Below are positions 9,119-19,571 of a stretch of 64,000 nt of DNA, in pieces (the stretch's first letter is position 1; every line of letters starts with the position of its first letter). The notes below the pieces were generated by a model that ran no database searches, had not been told where the DNA came from, and was given only the letters and a program-made list of their open reading frames with translations. The DNA comes from Allobosea sp. Leaf344 (GTDB taxonomy: Bacteria; Pseudomonadota; Alphaproteobacteria; Rhizobiales; Beijerinckiaceae): NCBI RefSeq assembly GCF_001426225.1, contig NZ_LMRT01000001.1, positions 211,325 to 275,324 on the forward strand, read 5' to 3'. The translations under genes and the position numbers were made by a program.

Positions 9119-9601
9119 TCAGGCCGGCTTGTCGGCACGGGACGGCAGGGACTCATACAGCAAGCCGGCCACCCCGACAACGATGGCCACATCGGCGATG
9201 TTGAAGATGTACCAGCCGTAATCCCCGTAATGCAGATGCACGAAATCGACGACTGCCCCGTAGACGGCGCGGTCCACGGCGTTTCCGAGCGCACCGCCGA
9301 CGATCAGCGCGAGCGAGATCACGGTCAGCCGGCGCGGCTCGCGCCACATCCAGCGGCCGAGCCAGATCGAGGCGACGATCGAGATCACCACCAGCGCCCA
9401 GCGCCCGATCTCGCCATCCTGCTGGAACAGCCCATAGGAGACGCCGCGATTCCAGGCGAGCACGATGTCCATGAAGGGCGTGATCGAGAACGGCCCGTTC
9501 TCGGCGAGCCGCGCCACGAACAGCAGCCAGAGCTTGCTCGCCTGATCCGAGAGAAAGACGGCCAGGACGATGGCGAGGCCGAGGCGGCGGTTGCGCGTCA
9601 T
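9119..9601 (-). CDS. lspA: Lipoprotein signal peptidase (signal peptidase II)
   Basis: Inner-membrane aspartyl peptidase that removes the signal peptide from prolipoproteins after lipid modification. The 160-residue product has four hydrophobic segments and the two catalytic aspartates: Asp110 in GNAVDR and Asp137 in FNIADV. The asparagine-containing [10 protein letters not shown] segment is also conserved. Its ATG overlaps the ileS stop codon (ATGA), so translation is probably coupled; ileS-lspA is a common gene order in proteobacteria. Identity and start are secure. Confidence 0.96.
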   Translation of the reverse strand: MTRNRRLGLAIVLAVFLSDQASKLWLLFVARLAENGPFSITPFMDIVLAWNRGVSYGLFQQDGEIGRWALVVISIVASIWLGRWMWREPRRLTVISLALIVGGALGNAVDRAVYGAVVDFVHLHYGDYGWYIFNIADVAIVVGVAGLLYESLPSRADKPA

Positions 9602-12588
9602 CGCCCGCCCGCCCCGCTCTGCCGCACGCCCAGCTCGCGCAGCGCCCGCGCATCGCGGGCGGTCACCTCGGGATAGGCGGGATCGGCGCTGGCCGGATCG
9701 AAATACTTCCAGGAGCGGGCGCATTTCACGCCGTCGGCGCGATGCGAGACCACTGCGACGCCCGGCACATCGGCCAGGCGGAACGCGTCCTGCGGCCCGT
9801 CCCTGCTCTCGATGCGGATGCCGGAGGTGATGCTGATCTCGGCCAGATCGACGCCGGACAGAGCGGCGAGCAGATCGGGATCGGAGATGAAGACCTGCGG
9901 CGCCGCCTCCAGCGAGGAGCCGATGCGCTTGGCGGCGCGTTCCAGCTCCAGCGCGCCTGTGACGACGCGGCGGACCCGGCGGATCTTGGTCCAGCGCTCG
10001 GCCAGCTCCGGATCGAGCCAGGATTCCGGCGCCTGGGCGAAGAGTTCGAGATGGACCGACCCGTCCAGCCCCTTCACCTCGGGATAGCGCTCGAGCCAGG
10101 CTTCCTCGGCGGTGAAGACCAGGATCGGCGCCAGCCAGGTGGTGAGGCAGCGGAAGAGATGGTCGACGACGGTCAGCGCGCTCTTGCGGACATGGCTGGA
10201 CAGCGGATCGCAATAGAGCGCGTCCTTGCGCACGTCGAAATAGAAGGCCGAGAGCTCGGTGTTCATGAATTGCGACAGCAGCGTCACGACCTTCTTGTAG
10301 TCGTAGCCGCGATAGGCCTCCTCGACCTGCGGGCCGAGCTCGGCCAGCCGATGCAGCATCAGCCGCTCCAGCTCCGGCATCGTCTGGGGCTCGACGACGC
10401 GGATGTCCTCGCTGAAATGGGCGAGCGTGCCGAGCATCCAGCGCATGGTGTTGCGCAGCTTGCGATAGGTCTCGACGAAGGTCTTCAGGATCTCCTTGCC
10501 GATGCGCAGATCGTCGGAGTAATCCGCCGCCGCGACCCAGAGGCGCAGGATGTCGGCGCCGGAATCCTTGATGATGTCCTGCGGGGCGGTGACATTGCCC
10601 TTGGATTTCGACATCTTCTCGCCCTTCTCGTCCAGGCAGAAGCCATGGGTCAGGACGATGTCGTAGGGCGCCCGGCCGCGCGTACCGCAGCTCTCGAGCA
10701 GCGAGGAATGGAACCAGCCGCGATGCTGGTCCGAGCCTTCGAGATACATGATCCGGTCATTGCCGCCATCGCCACGCCGGCGGGCCCGCAGATCGCCACG
10801 CTTCTCCAGAGTGAAGGCATGGGTGGAGCCGGAATCGAACCAGACGTCGAGCACGTCGGTGACCCGCTCGTAGCGGGCGGGATCATAGCCGAAGGGCGCG
10901 AGGAAGCGGGCGCCATCGGTGTCGGTGAACCAGGCGTCGGCGCCCTCCGCCTCGAAGGCCTCGGCGATGGCGGCGTTCACCTTCGCATCGACCAGGACCT
11001 CCTTGCTCTCCTTGTCGACGAAGACGGTGATCGGCACGCCCCAGGCGCGCTGGCGCGAGACCACCCAGTCCGGGCGGTTGGCGATCATGCCGTTGATGCG
11101 GTTCTCGCCCGCCGCCGGCACCCATTGCGTCTCCTTGATCGCGCCCAGAGCGATCTCGCGGAGGGTGCGGTTGCCGAGGCCCTGGACGGGCTTGTCCATG
11201 GCGATGAACCATTGCGGCGTGTTGCGGAAGATCACCGGCTTCTTGGAGCGCCAGCTATGCGGATACTGGTGCTTCAGCCGGCCCCGCGCCACGAGATGGC
11301 CGCTGCCCGCCAGCGCCTTGATGAGGACCTCGTTGGCGTCGCCCTTCTCGCCCTTGTCGGTGATGACCTGCGCGCCCTCGAAGCCCGGCGCGTCCTTGGT
11401 GAAGCGGCCGTTCTCGTCGACGGTATAGGGGATGCGGGTCTCGATGCCGCGCTCGCCGAGCCGGCGGCCGCTGGCCATCCAGATGTCGAAATCCTCGCGG
11501 CCATGGCCGGGCGCGGTATGGACGAAGCCGGTGCCGGCCTCGTCGGTGACATGGTCGCCATCGAGCAGCGGAACCTCGAAATCATAGCCCTGGCCGCGCA
11601 GCGGATGGGCGCAGGTCAGGCCCTCGATCACACCCGGCGCGAGATCGCGGACCAGCCTGAAATCCTCGACCTTGGCCGCCTTGAAGACGCCGGCGGCGAG
11701 GTTCTTGGCGAGGACATAGGATGCGCCGACCTTCGCCCAATTATTATCCGGAGCGGCCGTGACCTCGTAGAGTCCGTAATCGATCCTGTTGTTGAAGGAG
11801 ATCGCGCGATTGCCCGGGATGGTCCAGGGCGTGGTGGTCCAGATGACGATGGAGGCCTTCAGCAACGCCGCGTCGGGTTCCGGCGAGGCGGAGGCGATCA
11901 CCGGGAACGCCACGAACACCGTGTCGCTGGTGTGTTCCTCGTACTCGACCTCGGCCTCGGCCAGAGCGGTCTTCTCGACCACCGACCACATCACCGGCTT
12001 GGAGCCGCGATAGAGCTGGCCGCTCTCGGCGAATTTCATGATCTCGCGGGCGATCTGCGCCTCGGCCGGATAGGCCATGGTGAGATAGGGGTCCGACCAG
12101 TCGCCCTCGACGCCCAGCCGCTTGAACTCCTCGCGCTGGATGGCGACCCATTTCTCGGCGAAGGCCCGGCATTCCTTGCGGAACTCGACGACCGGGACAT
12201 CGTCCTTGTTGCGGCCCTTCGCCCGGTATTCCTCCTCGATCTTCCATTCGATCGGCAGGCCGTGGCAGTCCCAGCCCGGCACGTAATTGGAATCCTGGCC
12301 GAGCATCTGCTGCGAGCGGACGACGAGGTCCTTCAGCACCTTGTTGAGGGCGTGGCCGATATGGATGTTGCCGTTGGCATAGGGCGGGCCGTCATGCAAA
12401 ACGAAGCGGTCGCGGCCCTTCGCCGCCTCGCGCAGCTTGCCGTAGAGGTCGATGCGGGCCCAGCGCGCCAGCAATTCCGGCTCGCGCTGCGGCAGACCGG
12501 CGCGCATCGGAAACTCGGTCTGCGGCAGGAACAGGGTCTGCGAATAATCGGCGGCATCCGCAGGCTTGTCAGTGGCTTTGTCGGTCAT
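9598..12588 (-). CDS. ileS: Isoleucyl-tRNA synthetase
   Basis: Charges tRNA-Ile with isoleucine in the cytoplasm and edits valine. This 996-residue class I synthetase has the HIGH motif at residues 76-79 and KMSKS at 658-662, with the CP1 editing domain between them ([13 protein letters not shown] segment). The open frame reaches a TTG at 12606, but the ATG at 12588 is the likelier start. The stop overlaps lspA. The length and motif spacing are those of bacterial IleRS. No T-box or other leader element is evident upstream. Confidence 0.97.
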   Translation of the reverse strand: MTDKATDKPADAADYSQTLFLPQTEFPMRAGLPQREPELLARWARIDLYGKLREAAKGRDRFVLHDGPPYANGNIHIGHALNKVLKDLVVRSQQMLGQDSNYVPGWDCHGLPIEWKIEEEYRAKGRNKDDVPVVEFRKECRAFAEKWVAIQREEFKRLGVEGDWSDPYLTMAYPAEAQIAREIMKFAESGQLYRGSKPVMWSVVEKTALAEAEVEYEEHTSDTVFVAFPVIASASPEPDAALLKASIVIWTTTPWTIPGNRAISFNNRIDYGLYEVTAAPDNNWAKVGASYVLAKNLAAGVFKAAKVEDFRLVRDLAPGVIEGLTCAHPLRGQGYDFEVPLLDGDHVTDEAGTGFVHTAPGHGREDFDIWMASGRRLGERGIETRIPYTVDENGRFTKDAPGFEGAQVITDKGEKGDANEVLIKALAGSGHLVARGRLKHQYPHSWRSKKPVIFRNTPQWFIAMDKPVQGLGNRTLREIALGAIKETQWVPAAGENRINGMIANRPDWVVSRQRAWGVPITVFVDKESKEVLVDAKVNAAIAEAFEAEGADAWFTDTDGARFLAPFGYDPARYERVTDVLDVWFDSGSTHAFTLEKRGDLRARRRGDGGNDRIMYLEGSDQHRGWFHSSLLESCGTRGRAPYDIVLTHGFCLDEKGEKMSKSKGNVTAPQDIIKDSGADILRLWVAAADYSDDLRIGKEILKTFVETYRKLRNTMRWMLGTLAHFSEDIRVVEPQTMPELERLMLHRLAELGPQVEEAYRGYDYKKVVTLLSQFMNTELSAFYFDVRKDALYCDPLSSHVRKSALTVVDHLFRCLTTWLAPILVFTAEEAWLERYPEVKGLDGSVHLELFAQAPESWLDPELAERWTKIRRVRRVVTGALELERAAKRIGSSLEAAPQVFISDPDLLAALSGVDLAEISITSGIRIESRDGPQDAFRLADVPGVAVVSHRADGVKCARSWKYFDPASADPAYPEVTARDARALRELGVRQSGAGGR

Positions 12589-12791
12589 GGAATCCGGCTC
12601 GGGCAAGGGGGACGGGCTCGCCGATCGGCCGGCGGGCGCTTTCGTCCTACGGGACAGGAAGATGCGGCGGTCATCCCGGACTGCGCAAGCGCCCGCGCAT
12701 CAGCGCAGGGCGGCAGCCGGGCCCGTAATTCGCGCAGGCGAGCGGGTGGAAACGCGGAGAGCGGACATCAGCGGCTTCTAGCAGGCGGCGC

Positions 12792-13775
12792 TTACGGAAG
12801 GAAGGGCGGTGTTTGCGCCAGGATGGCCCGGGCGCGGGCGCTGTCTTTGTCCATCTGCGCGATCAGCGCCGGCAGATCGTCGAACTTCTCCTCGCCGCGG
12901 AGAAAGGCGACGAAGGCGACGTCGACGCTGGCGCCGTAGAGGTCCCCGGCGAAATCGAAGACGAAGGTCTCCAGCCGCGGGGCGCCGTCGTCGAAGGTCG
13001 GGCGGCTGCCGAAGCTGGCGACGCCGTCGCGCCAGATGCCGTCGATCCTGATGCGCACGGCATAGATGCCGTAGCGCAGGCGGCAATCGCGCGGCAGATG
13101 CAGATTGGCGGTGGGGTAGCCGAGATCGCGGCCGCGCTTGTCGCCATGCGCCACGGAACCGCGCACGAACCAGGGCCGGCCGAGCAATCTGGCGGCGCGG
13201 GCGACGTCGCCGGCCTCCAACGCCAGGCGGATCGCGGTCGACGACACCGGTTCGCCATCGACCAGAAAGGGGGGGACCACGGTGACCGGCACATGCTCCG
13301 CCGCACCCCGTGCCTGCAGCAGTTCCGGCGAACCGGCCCGGCCGCGGCCGAAATGGAAATCATAGCCGCAGACCAGCCCCCGCGCCCCCAGCCGGCCGAG
13401 CAGCAGCTCGTCGATGAAGGCTTCCGCGGAGATCGCCGCGACCTCCCTGTCGAAGGGCAGGATGAAGCTCGTGGCGAAGCCGATCTTCGACAGCAGCTCG
13501 GTCTTGATCGCCGGCGGGGTCAGCCGGAAGACCGGCTGCTCCGGCCGGAACACGCTGCGCGGATGCGGCTCGAAGGTAAGGGCCGCGGTCGGCGCGCCCA
13601 GCGGAGCGGCGATGGCCGCGGCGGCCCGGGCCAGTTCGGCATGGCCGCGATGCACCCCGTCGAAATTGCCGAGCGCGACGACCGCGCCGCGCAGCGCCGC
13701 GGGAATCGGCCGGGCGGGGTCGAGGACCAGGCTGGCGTGAGGGTCGGCCGGCTCAGCAGCGGCGGGTGCGGTCAT
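12792..13775 (-). CDS. ribF: Bifunctional riboflavin kinase / FAD synthetase
   Basis: Converts riboflavin to FMN and then FAD. The N-terminal nucleotidyltransferase domain has GNFDGVHRGH near residue 36, the family's HxGH site. The C-terminal flavokinase domain has GDKRGRDLGYPTANL near residue 210. Length (327 residues) fits bacterial RibF. It is upstream of ileS on the same strand, a frequent neighbour pair, with a 200-base gap that shows no gene or clear signal. Identity is confident. Confidence 0.96.
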   Translation of the reverse strand: MTAPAAAEPADPHASLVLDPARPIPAALRGAVVALGNFDGVHRGHAELARAAAAIAAPLGAPTAALTFEPHPRSVFRPEQPVFRLTPPAIKTELLSKIGFATSFILPFDREVAAISAEAFIDELLLGRLGARGLVCGYDFHFGRGRAGSPELLQARGAAEHVPVTVVPPFLVDGEPVSSTAIRLALEAGDVARAARLLGRPWFVRGSVAHGDKRGRDLGYPTANLHLPRDCRLRYGIYAVRIRIDGIWRDGVASFGSRPTFDDGAPRLETFVFDFAGDLYGASVDVAFVAFLRGEEKFDDLPALIAQMDKDSARARAILAQTPPFLP

Positions 13776-13868
13776 TGAGGATGAGGGTCCGGTTGCCGGC
13801 GAGACAGCGAGTTCGGCCGTGTTTGGCCGAAACCGCGCGAGGCCGTCAAGCCGAGGCCCCGGCCGCCC

Positions 13869-14318
13869 CTAACCCGCCGGCAGCCGCGACGCCGGCGGCA
13901 GGGCAACCCAGGCCTCGCCCTCCAGCACCGCCTTGCCGTCGACGAGGCACTCGCAGAAGAAGCGCGCCCGGCGCCGCTCGGCGACCAGCTCCACCACCTC
14001 GACCCGCGCGGTGACGACGTCGCCGATCTTGACCGGCGCAAGGAAGGTCAGGGTCTGCGAGAGATAGACCGCGCCCGGGCCCGGGAGCCGCGTGCCGAGC
14101 AGCGCCGAGACCAGGCTGGCGGTCAGCATGCCATGCGCGATGCGCTGGCCGAATTTCGTGGTGGCCGCGTAGCGGTCGCAGAGATGGATCGGATTGGCGT
14201 CGCCGGAGATGTCGGCGAAGAGCGAGACGTCGCGCTCCATCACCGTCCGCATCAGGCTCTCGCTCTGGCCGATGGCCAGATCCTCGAAACCATGGACCTG
14301 ATAGAGTGAGGTGCTCAT
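13869..14318 (-). CDS. MaoC-family (R)-specific enoyl-CoA hydratase-like protein
   Basis: A 149-residue hot-dog-fold protein of the MaoC/PhaJ group, which hydrates enoyl-CoA thioesters. The catalytic dyad is visible as Asp40 and His45 in ISGDANPIH, followed by the HGML segment near 62-65. A single domain of this size suggests a dimer like PhaJ, possibly feeding (R)-3-hydroxyacyl-CoA to polyhydroxyalkanoate synthesis, though no pha gene is nearby. The ATG at 14318 was preferred to the in-frame ATG at 14375 because homologous proteins begin near the YQVHGFEDL segment. Family is confident; substrate is inference. Confidence 0.87.
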   Translation of the reverse strand: MSTSLYQVHGFEDLAIGQSESLMRTVMERDVSLFADISGDANPIHLCDRYAATTKFGQRIAHGMLTASLVSALLGTRLPGPGAVYLSQTLTFLAPVKIGDVVTARVEVVELVAERRRARFFCECLVDGKAVLEGEAWVALPPASRLPAG

Positions 14319-14537
14319 CGCGTGCTGCTGCTTCCGAAAGGCGTGGCGTCTGATCCGCCGCCGGAGGGCGGCCACGCGGCAAACGTCTCACAAGCCGATC
14401 GGTTCAACCATTGGACTTTGGTGCGCAAGGCGCGAACCGCATAGCGGAACTGAGCGGTCGGATTAACCCGATCGAAACCGGCCGGCGCTAGACCTTTGGT
14501 CATGCCGCCAAGGATGACGGCAGCGCGGCCGGAGCTT

Positions 14538-14549
14538 CGTTCCGGAACG
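14538..14549. promoter_or_regulatory. 12-base perfect palindrome CGTTCCGGAACG before cheY
   Basis: This palindrome ends 25 bases before the cheY start codon, between the start and the probable promoter. It could be an operator or a small hairpin in the leader. The rest of the 256-base gap between the MaoC gene and cheY shows no gene or clear terminator. Confidence 0.25.
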
Positions 14550-14574
14550 CGATATGTTGCTTGGAGCACGCCAC

Positions 14575-14958
14575 ATGGCTCTCGACCCGACCATGCCGAT
14601 TCTGGTGGTGGATGATTACCAGACGATGGTGCGGATCATCCGCAATCTGCTGAAGCAGCTCGGCTTCGAGAATGTGGACGATGCTCCCGACGGCTCCGCC
14701 GCCATCGAGAAGATGCGCGACAAGAAGTACGGGCTGGTGATCTCCGACTGGAACATGGAGCCGATGACCGGCTTCGAATTGCTGCGCCGGGTGCGGGAGG
14801 AGGAGGCGATCTCCGAGACCCCCTTCATCATCGTCACGGCCGAATCCAAGACCGAGAACGTCATCGCCGCCAAGAAGGCCGGCGTGAACAACTACATCGT
14901 CAAGCCGTTCAACGCGCAGACGCTGAAGACCAAGATCGAATCGGTCTGCGCGGCCTGA
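14575..14958 (+). CDS. CheY-type single-domain response regulator
   Basis: A 127-residue receiver domain with no output domain. It has the acidic pair Asp13-Asp14, phosphoacceptor Asp58 in ISDWNMEP, Thr88 and Lys110 in VKPF, so it should be phosphorylated and switch normally. The sequence matches chemotaxis CheY proteins, which bind the flagellar motor switch. No chemotaxis or flagellar genes are near, so its kinase is encoded elsewhere and a non-motility role is possible. The ATG at 14575 has GGAG twelve bases upstream; the in-frame ATG at 14554 lacks such a site. Confidence 0.9.
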   Translation: MALDPTMPILVVDDYQTMVRIIRNLLKQLGFENVDDAPDGSAAIEKMRDKKYGLVISDWNMEPMTGFELLRRVREEEAISETPFIIVTAESKTENVIAAKKAGVNNYIVKPFNAQTLKTKIESVCAA

Positions 14959-14962
14959 AACC

Positions 14963-15832
14963 TCACCAGACCAGGTGCTCGCAGGCATAATCGGGCCGGT
15001 GGCTCTGCTCGCCGATCCAGCCATGTCGCGCCTCCCATGAGGCCTCCATCAGATCCTGGGCGTGGATGCCGGCCAGCACCATGATGCTGGTCACGCCATA
15101 GCTGTGCGCGCCGGCGATATCGGTGCGGATCGCGTCCCCGATGGCACAGATGCGCGCCTTGTCGATCGTGGCGCCGCGCGCCTCCTGCGCCGCCGCGAGG
15201 GCGGCGTCGTAGATCGGCCGATGCGGCTTGCCGGCATAGATCGCCTCGCCGCCCATCTCCTCATAGGCCAGAGCGAGCGACCCCGCGCAGGGCACGATCC
15301 GGCCGCCGCGATCGACCACCAGATCGGGATTGGCGCAGATCAGGCTGAGCTTGCGCCGCGCGAAGTCGGTCAGCATGTCGGCATAGGTCTCGGCGGTCTC
15401 CTCCTCGTCGTTGAAGAGGCCGGTGCACAGCACATAGGCCGCCTCCTCCGCCGAAACGCGCGGCGCGTCGAGCCCGGCGATCAACGGCAGGTCCCGGTCC
15501 GGCCCGATCATATAGAGCGGCTCGCCCGCCCGTGCGGCGATCAGCGAGCGGCAGACATCGCCGGAGGTCACAACCGCATCGAAAGCCACTTCGGGCACAC
15601 CGAGACCGGCGAGCTGGGCGCGGATCTCCCGATGGGGGCGCGGCGCATTGGTGACCAGAACGACGGTGCCGCCCTGTTCGCGCATCGCGATCAGCGCCTC
15701 GACCGCATTGCGATGGGCGGTGACGCCATTATGGACGACGCCCCAGATGTCGCACAGGCACAGGTCGAATTGGCCGGCGATCTCCGAGAAGCCGGCGAGC
15801 GGGGCGGTGCGGGTGGCGATGGGCAGTTGCAA
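14963..15832 (-). CDS. TIGR01459-type HAD-superfamily hydrolase
   Basis: A 289-residue HAD class IIA phosphatase-like protein of the family common in alphaproteobacteria. Asp28 in LCDIWGVVHNG is the nucleophile position, TNAPRP is motif II, and GDAIRTDIAGA near the C-terminus is motif IV. The substrate is unknown. No ATG precedes the conserved N-terminus. I place the start at a TTG preceded by GGAG with eight bases between; a GTG nine bases further upstream is the alternative. It ends four bases from cheY, which converges on it. Confidence 0.85.
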   Translation of the reverse strand: MQLPIATRTAPLAGFSEIAGQFDLCLCDIWGVVHNGVTAHRNAVEALIAMREQGGTVVLVTNAPRPHREIRAQLAGLGVPEVAFDAVVTSGDVCRSLIAARAGEPLYMIGPDRDLPLIAGLDAPRVSAEEAAYVLCTGLFNDEEETAETYADMLTDFARRKLSLICANPDLVVDRGGRIVPCAGSLALAYEEMGGEAIYAGKPHRPIYDAALAAAQEARGATIDKARICAIGDAIRTDIAGAHSYGVTSIMVLAGIHAQDLMEASWEARHGWIGEQSHRPDYACEHLVW

Positions 15833-15920
15833 GGCGATCACTCCGGGGGCGGTGTCAGCGCCTTGTCCCCGATTGCGGCGCAACTGCCAAGGGCGGGGAG
15901 CGATCGTCGTCGAAGGCGGG

Positions 15921-17432
15921 TCAGGCGGTGGCGCGGCGCAGGACGGAGCGGAAGGGCAGCCGCTCCGGCGGCTCGGCCGCGGGCCGGCTGGGCTGCGCAT
16001 CGGGATAGCCGATCACCTCGGCCGAGGCGCGCGCGGGCGCGGCCGGTTCGGCGGTATCCTGCGCCGGCGGGGCCTCCGGCTCGGCGAAGACCTCCGGCTT
16101 GACCGGGCGCGGCGGCGAGAAGACGTTGCCCTGGGCATAGCCGACGCCGAGCTCGATCATGTCGGCGACGGCGGGATTATCCGCGACCTCCTCGGCGATC
16201 AGGGAGATGGAGGCCCGGGCCAGCAGCGTCGAAAGGTCGCTGGCCGCGATGTCGAGCGAGACCGCGCCGCTCATCTCGGCCTGCAGCAGCGCGGCCGGAG
16301 TCTTGACGAAGCGGACGCCCCGCTCGAACAGCGAAGCGGGGTCGAAGCGCAGATCCACCAGCTGGTCGAGCGCGAAGCGCACCCCGGTCGTGGCCATCGC
16401 TCCGAGCAGGCCGAGGCTCGCGGGATCGAGCAGGCGGAATACCGGCTGCGGGATCTCGATGACCAGGCTTTCCGCATGTTCGCGATATTTGTCGAGGATG
16501 CGGGCCAGCGTCGCCAGCGCCCGGGCGGAGTTCCAGGTGGCGCGGCTGAAATTGCAGGAGACGTAGAGCGCGGGCTCCCGGCTCTCGGTGCCCTTCCTCT
16601 CCGCGCCCTTCCTCTCCGCGCCCTTGGCCTTGGCCGAGAGGTGGCGGGCGATGGCCAGGGTGCGCGTCAGGACCAGCGCGTCGAGCGTCGGTCCGAAGCC
16701 CCTCGCCTCGACGATCCCGAGGAACTGTTCGGGCATCAGCAGGGTCGCCTCGTCGAGGCGCAGCCGCACCACCGCCTCGTAGCCGCGCGTGCGCCGCCGC
16801 GGCAGCTCGACGATCGGCTGGAGATGCACCTCGACCCGGCCTTCGGACAGGGCCTGGCTGATCAGGGCTGCCTGCTCGTCCTCGGCGGCGCGCTCGGCCG
16901 CCCGCGCCGCTTCCTCGCGCTCGGCGATCAGCGCCTCCTGCCGCTCGCGCCGCGCCGCCTCCGGATCGATCACCGGCACGGGGGCGAGCTGCGGCGGCGC
17001 CGGCTTCGCGGCGGCGGGAGCGGCCTTGGCCAGCTGCTCGTCATGATCGGCCAGAGTGGTGGCGATCTGATGGATGAGATCGCCGAGCAGGCCGACTTCG
17101 GCCGTCAGCTCGTTGATGGCGGCGCGCGCCGGCGCCGCATCGGCATCGCGCATCGGCATCTGCTCGACGCGCTGGGAGAGATTGTCCAGCCGGATCGCAT
17201 TGGCGGCGGAGCGGACCTTGATCTCGCCCAGCCCCGCGAGCACCTGCTCGCGCAGGGCCAGCGCCTTGCGCTGCTGCTGCCAGAGCGACGCGATCAGCCC
17301 ACCGCCCGCAAGGATCAGCCCCAGCGCGCTCCCCAGCGCACCCGGGACGAGCAGCACGGTGCCGGCGCCGAGCGACAGGCCGGTGACCGCGCCGGCCAAG
17401 GGATGCAGGGTACTGAAGTCGATACGGGCCAA
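15921..17432 (-). CDS. Membrane-anchored EAL-domain protein with degenerate active site
   Basis: A 503-residue protein. Two hydrophobic stretches at about residues 10-48 anchor it, a coiled coil covers roughly 55-120, and an EAL-type domain spans about 198-440. EAL domains hydrolyse cyclic di-GMP, but the signature residues are altered here: EAV for EAL, IEIPQ where IEITE is usual, ALDQ for the DDFG-type metal site, VKTP for VKID and AEEVAD for AEGVE. It is therefore probably a c-di-GMP receptor or scaffold rather than a phosphodiesterase. An AERKG repeat sits near 267-282. The C-terminal 60 residues are proline/alanine rich. Confidence 0.85.
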   Translation of the reverse strand: MARIDFSTLHPLAGAVTGLSLGAGTVLLVPGALGSALGLILAGGGLIASLWQQQRKALALREQVLAGLGEIKVRSAANAIRLDNLSQRVEQMPMRDADAAPARAAINELTAEVGLLGDLIHQIATTLADHDEQLAKAAPAAAKPAPPQLAPVPVIDPEAARRERQEALIAEREEAARAAERAAEDEQAALISQALSEGRVEVHLQPIVELPRRRTRGYEAVVRLRLDEATLLMPEQFLGIVEARGFGPTLDALVLTRTLAIARHLSAKAKGAERKGAERKGTESREPALYVSCNFSRATWNSARALATLARILDKYREHAESLVIEIPQPVFRLLDPASLGLLGAMATTGVRFALDQLVDLRFDPASLFERGVRFVKTPAALLQAEMSGAVSLDIAASDLSTLLARASISLIAEEVADNPAVADMIELGVGYAQGNVFSPPRPVKPEVFAEPEAPPAQDTAEPAAPARASAEVIGYPDAQPSRPAAEPPERLPFRSVLRRATA

Positions 17433-17586
17433 GGCAGCGTTCGCACGTCTGAAAGAGGCAGGGAAAGCGGCGAATCACACGAAGTGCCGCAACTGTACCC
17501 GCGCCCGCCCCCGCAAGCGAGCCTGCCTCCCGCGCGGCCTTGACGATGATCGATGACGTAGCGAGCGGACTTGCCGGCCCTGCGCC

Positions 17587-19422
17587 TCAGAGCGCCTTCA
17601 GCCGGTCCATCACCAGCGGGCCGAGCGCCTGCAGGATATGGCTCGAGACCTCGGCGTTGAAGCCCTTGCGGGCCAGGAACGCCGCGGGATCCGAGCGGAA
17701 GAGCGGCTCGCGCCGGATCAGCGCATTGACCGCCGAGGCGACGGCCGCGCCGTCATTGGTGCGTGCGGCCTCCATCGCCACGGCGAGCAGGCTGAGCGAA
17801 TTGCCGTCGCCCATCAGCACGGCGAGATGCGTCTCGCCGAGTTGCGCGTTGCCGGCCAGCCTGGCGCCGAGATAGACGTAGAAATCATACCAGGGCGGGC
17901 GTCCGGCACTGAGCTGAATGGCGCGCTGCATCAGCGGCAGGCCGTCCTGAGGCCGGTTCAGCATGATGTAGCGGGCGCCGAGATTGGCCATGATGTCGGG
18001 GTCGGAGGGATTGCGGGCGAAGGCCTCCTGCCCGGCCGCGAGCCCTTCCTCGATCTTGCCGCGCGCGAACAGCGCCGACATCAGCGATTTATGCGCCCGC
18101 GCGCTCGATGGCGCGAGGCGGACGGCCGTCATCGCCTGGGTCAGGGCGCGGTCGAGGGCCGAGCCGGGACGGGCGTTGAGGCCGGAGGCGAATTCCATCA
18201 GCGTGATGATCGCGAGATGCGACCAGGCCGGGTGGAAATTCGGGTCGAAGCGCAGCACGTCCTCGAGGCAGGCGCGCGCCTCCAGATGCCCCTCGGCGGT
18301 GATCGTCCTGCGGAAATCCTGGGCCTGGAAGATGCAGCGGATCATCCAGGACGGCGAATGCTGGCGCGCATCGGCCCGCACCACGCCATGCGGCTCGGCC
18401 AGGCGCGTCGCGAGGCGCTGCGCCAGCTCCGCCAGCTCGGAATCGGTCGGGCGATCGCCCCCCGGGCTGGGGACAGAGGTGGTCCAGACGACGCGTCCGT
18501 CGCGTGCCCCGCGCAGGCGGCCGAAGGCGCTGATCGCATCGCCGACGCGCTCGACGCTGGTCTCGAAGATGTAATCCACATCCTCGGCGGCGGCCTGCCC
18601 CTCCGGCTGGATCCGGACCGCGACGACATCGTCGTAGCGGGCGAGAGCGTCGATGAAATAGCGGGAGAAGCTCTTGTCCGCCTCGATCAGCGAGCGATCG
18701 TCCTGCGGCTCGTTGACGACCGCGAGCAAAGGCAGCCTGGCGCGGGTGGCGGGAGGCTGGGCGGCGGCCGCGCCGCCCGGCGGGCGCAGACGCTCGTCGG
18801 ACAGGCTGGTCAGAGCGCCGCCGACCAGAAGCGGCTCGTCATCGACCACGAACCAGACCGAAAGCCCGGCGAGCAGCGCTCCGGCGACGAAGGCTCCGAT
18901 GACCATCATGCGCAGCGCGTTCAGCCGCACCGGGCCGGGGGCGGCCGGCGCCGGGGCCGGCGGCAAAGCGGGCGCGGCACTGGGGCGTGGCCCGATATCG
19001 GGCACCGGCGGAAAGCTCGGCCCCGGCGCATCGGCCCGCTGGAATTGCGGCACATAGGCGCCGAGCGGGATCGCGATGCGGAGCGGGTCGTCGGCGCCCT
19101 CATGCGCATAATAGTGAGCCAGGGCCTTGCGCAGTCGGCCCGCCTCGACCCGCACGATCGGATCGGTCTGCGGATCGAAATCGGATGAGCGGCCGAGCGC
19201 CTCCACGGCGATCGTGTAGCCCTTGAGCTCGGCGCCGCGGCCGGCCAGCTCGGTCTCGACGATGTAGGACAGGAAAGCCGAGAGCTTCGGGGCGCTGCGG
19301 AAGGCATCCGAGCCGAGCACCCGCGCCAGGGCGGCACGCTCCGGCCGCTCGCCGGATTTCTCCGGCGCGGTCAGAACAGCGCTACCCTCGGGGAGCGGGT
19401 TATGGCCCATCGCTTCGCTCAT
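17587..19422 (-). CDS. Winged-helix / transmembrane / TPR protein (possible membrane-bound regulator)
   Basis: A 611-residue protein in three parts. Residues 30-125 form a domain with the segments LSYIVETELAGRGAELKGYT and DPIVRVEAGRLRKAL, as in the N-terminal regions of many rhizobial adenylate-cyclase-like or CadC-type TPR proteins. A proline-rich linker and one membrane segment at about 172-193 follow, then a periplasmic part with TPR-like helices from about 430 to 560. The layout suggests a ToxR-like regulator, but DNA binding is inference. It is divergent from the aminotransferase gene across 149 bases, making that gene a plausible target. The ATG at 19422 is the natural start. Confidence 0.75.
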   Translation of the reverse strand: MSEAMGHNPLPEGSAVLTAPEKSGERPERAALARVLGSDAFRSAPKLSAFLSYIVETELAGRGAELKGYTIAVEALGRSSDFDPQTDPIVRVEAGRLRKALAHYYAHEGADDPLRIAIPLGAYVPQFQRADAPGPSFPPVPDIGPRPSAAPALPPAPAPAAPGPVRLNALRMMVIGAFVAGALLAGLSVWFVVDDEPLLVGGALTSLSDERLRPPGGAAAAQPPATRARLPLLAVVNEPQDDRSLIEADKSFSRYFIDALARYDDVVAVRIQPEGQAAAEDVDYIFETSVERVGDAISAFGRLRGARDGRVVWTTSVPSPGGDRPTDSELAELAQRLATRLAEPHGVVRADARQHSPSWMIRCIFQAQDFRRTITAEGHLEARACLEDVLRFDPNFHPAWSHLAIITLMEFASGLNARPGSALDRALTQAMTAVRLAPSSARAHKSLMSALFARGKIEEGLAAGQEAFARNPSDPDIMANLGARYIMLNRPQDGLPLMQRAIQLSAGRPPWYDFYVYLGARLAGNAQLGETHLAVLMGDGNSLSLLAVAMEAARTNDGAAVASAVNALIRREPLFRSDPAAFLARKGFNAEVSSHILQALGPLVMDRLKAL

Positions 19423-19571
19423 TGTCCTATTTAAGGCATTAACCTGCCCTACGTCACTCCACTATCTTCTCGTCACATTCAGTATGTGCAGGGTGGCGGT
19501 GATTTTGCGTCATTTCCCCCCTTGTTGTTGGCTGCTAGGTTGCCGGGCTCTCAACCGGACAGGAACGCTCA

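Noticed and set aside
12589..12791. T-box or other leader riboswitch upstream of ileS
   Set aside because: No T-box-like specifier hairpin is visible, and such leaders are not expected in alphaproteobacteria.
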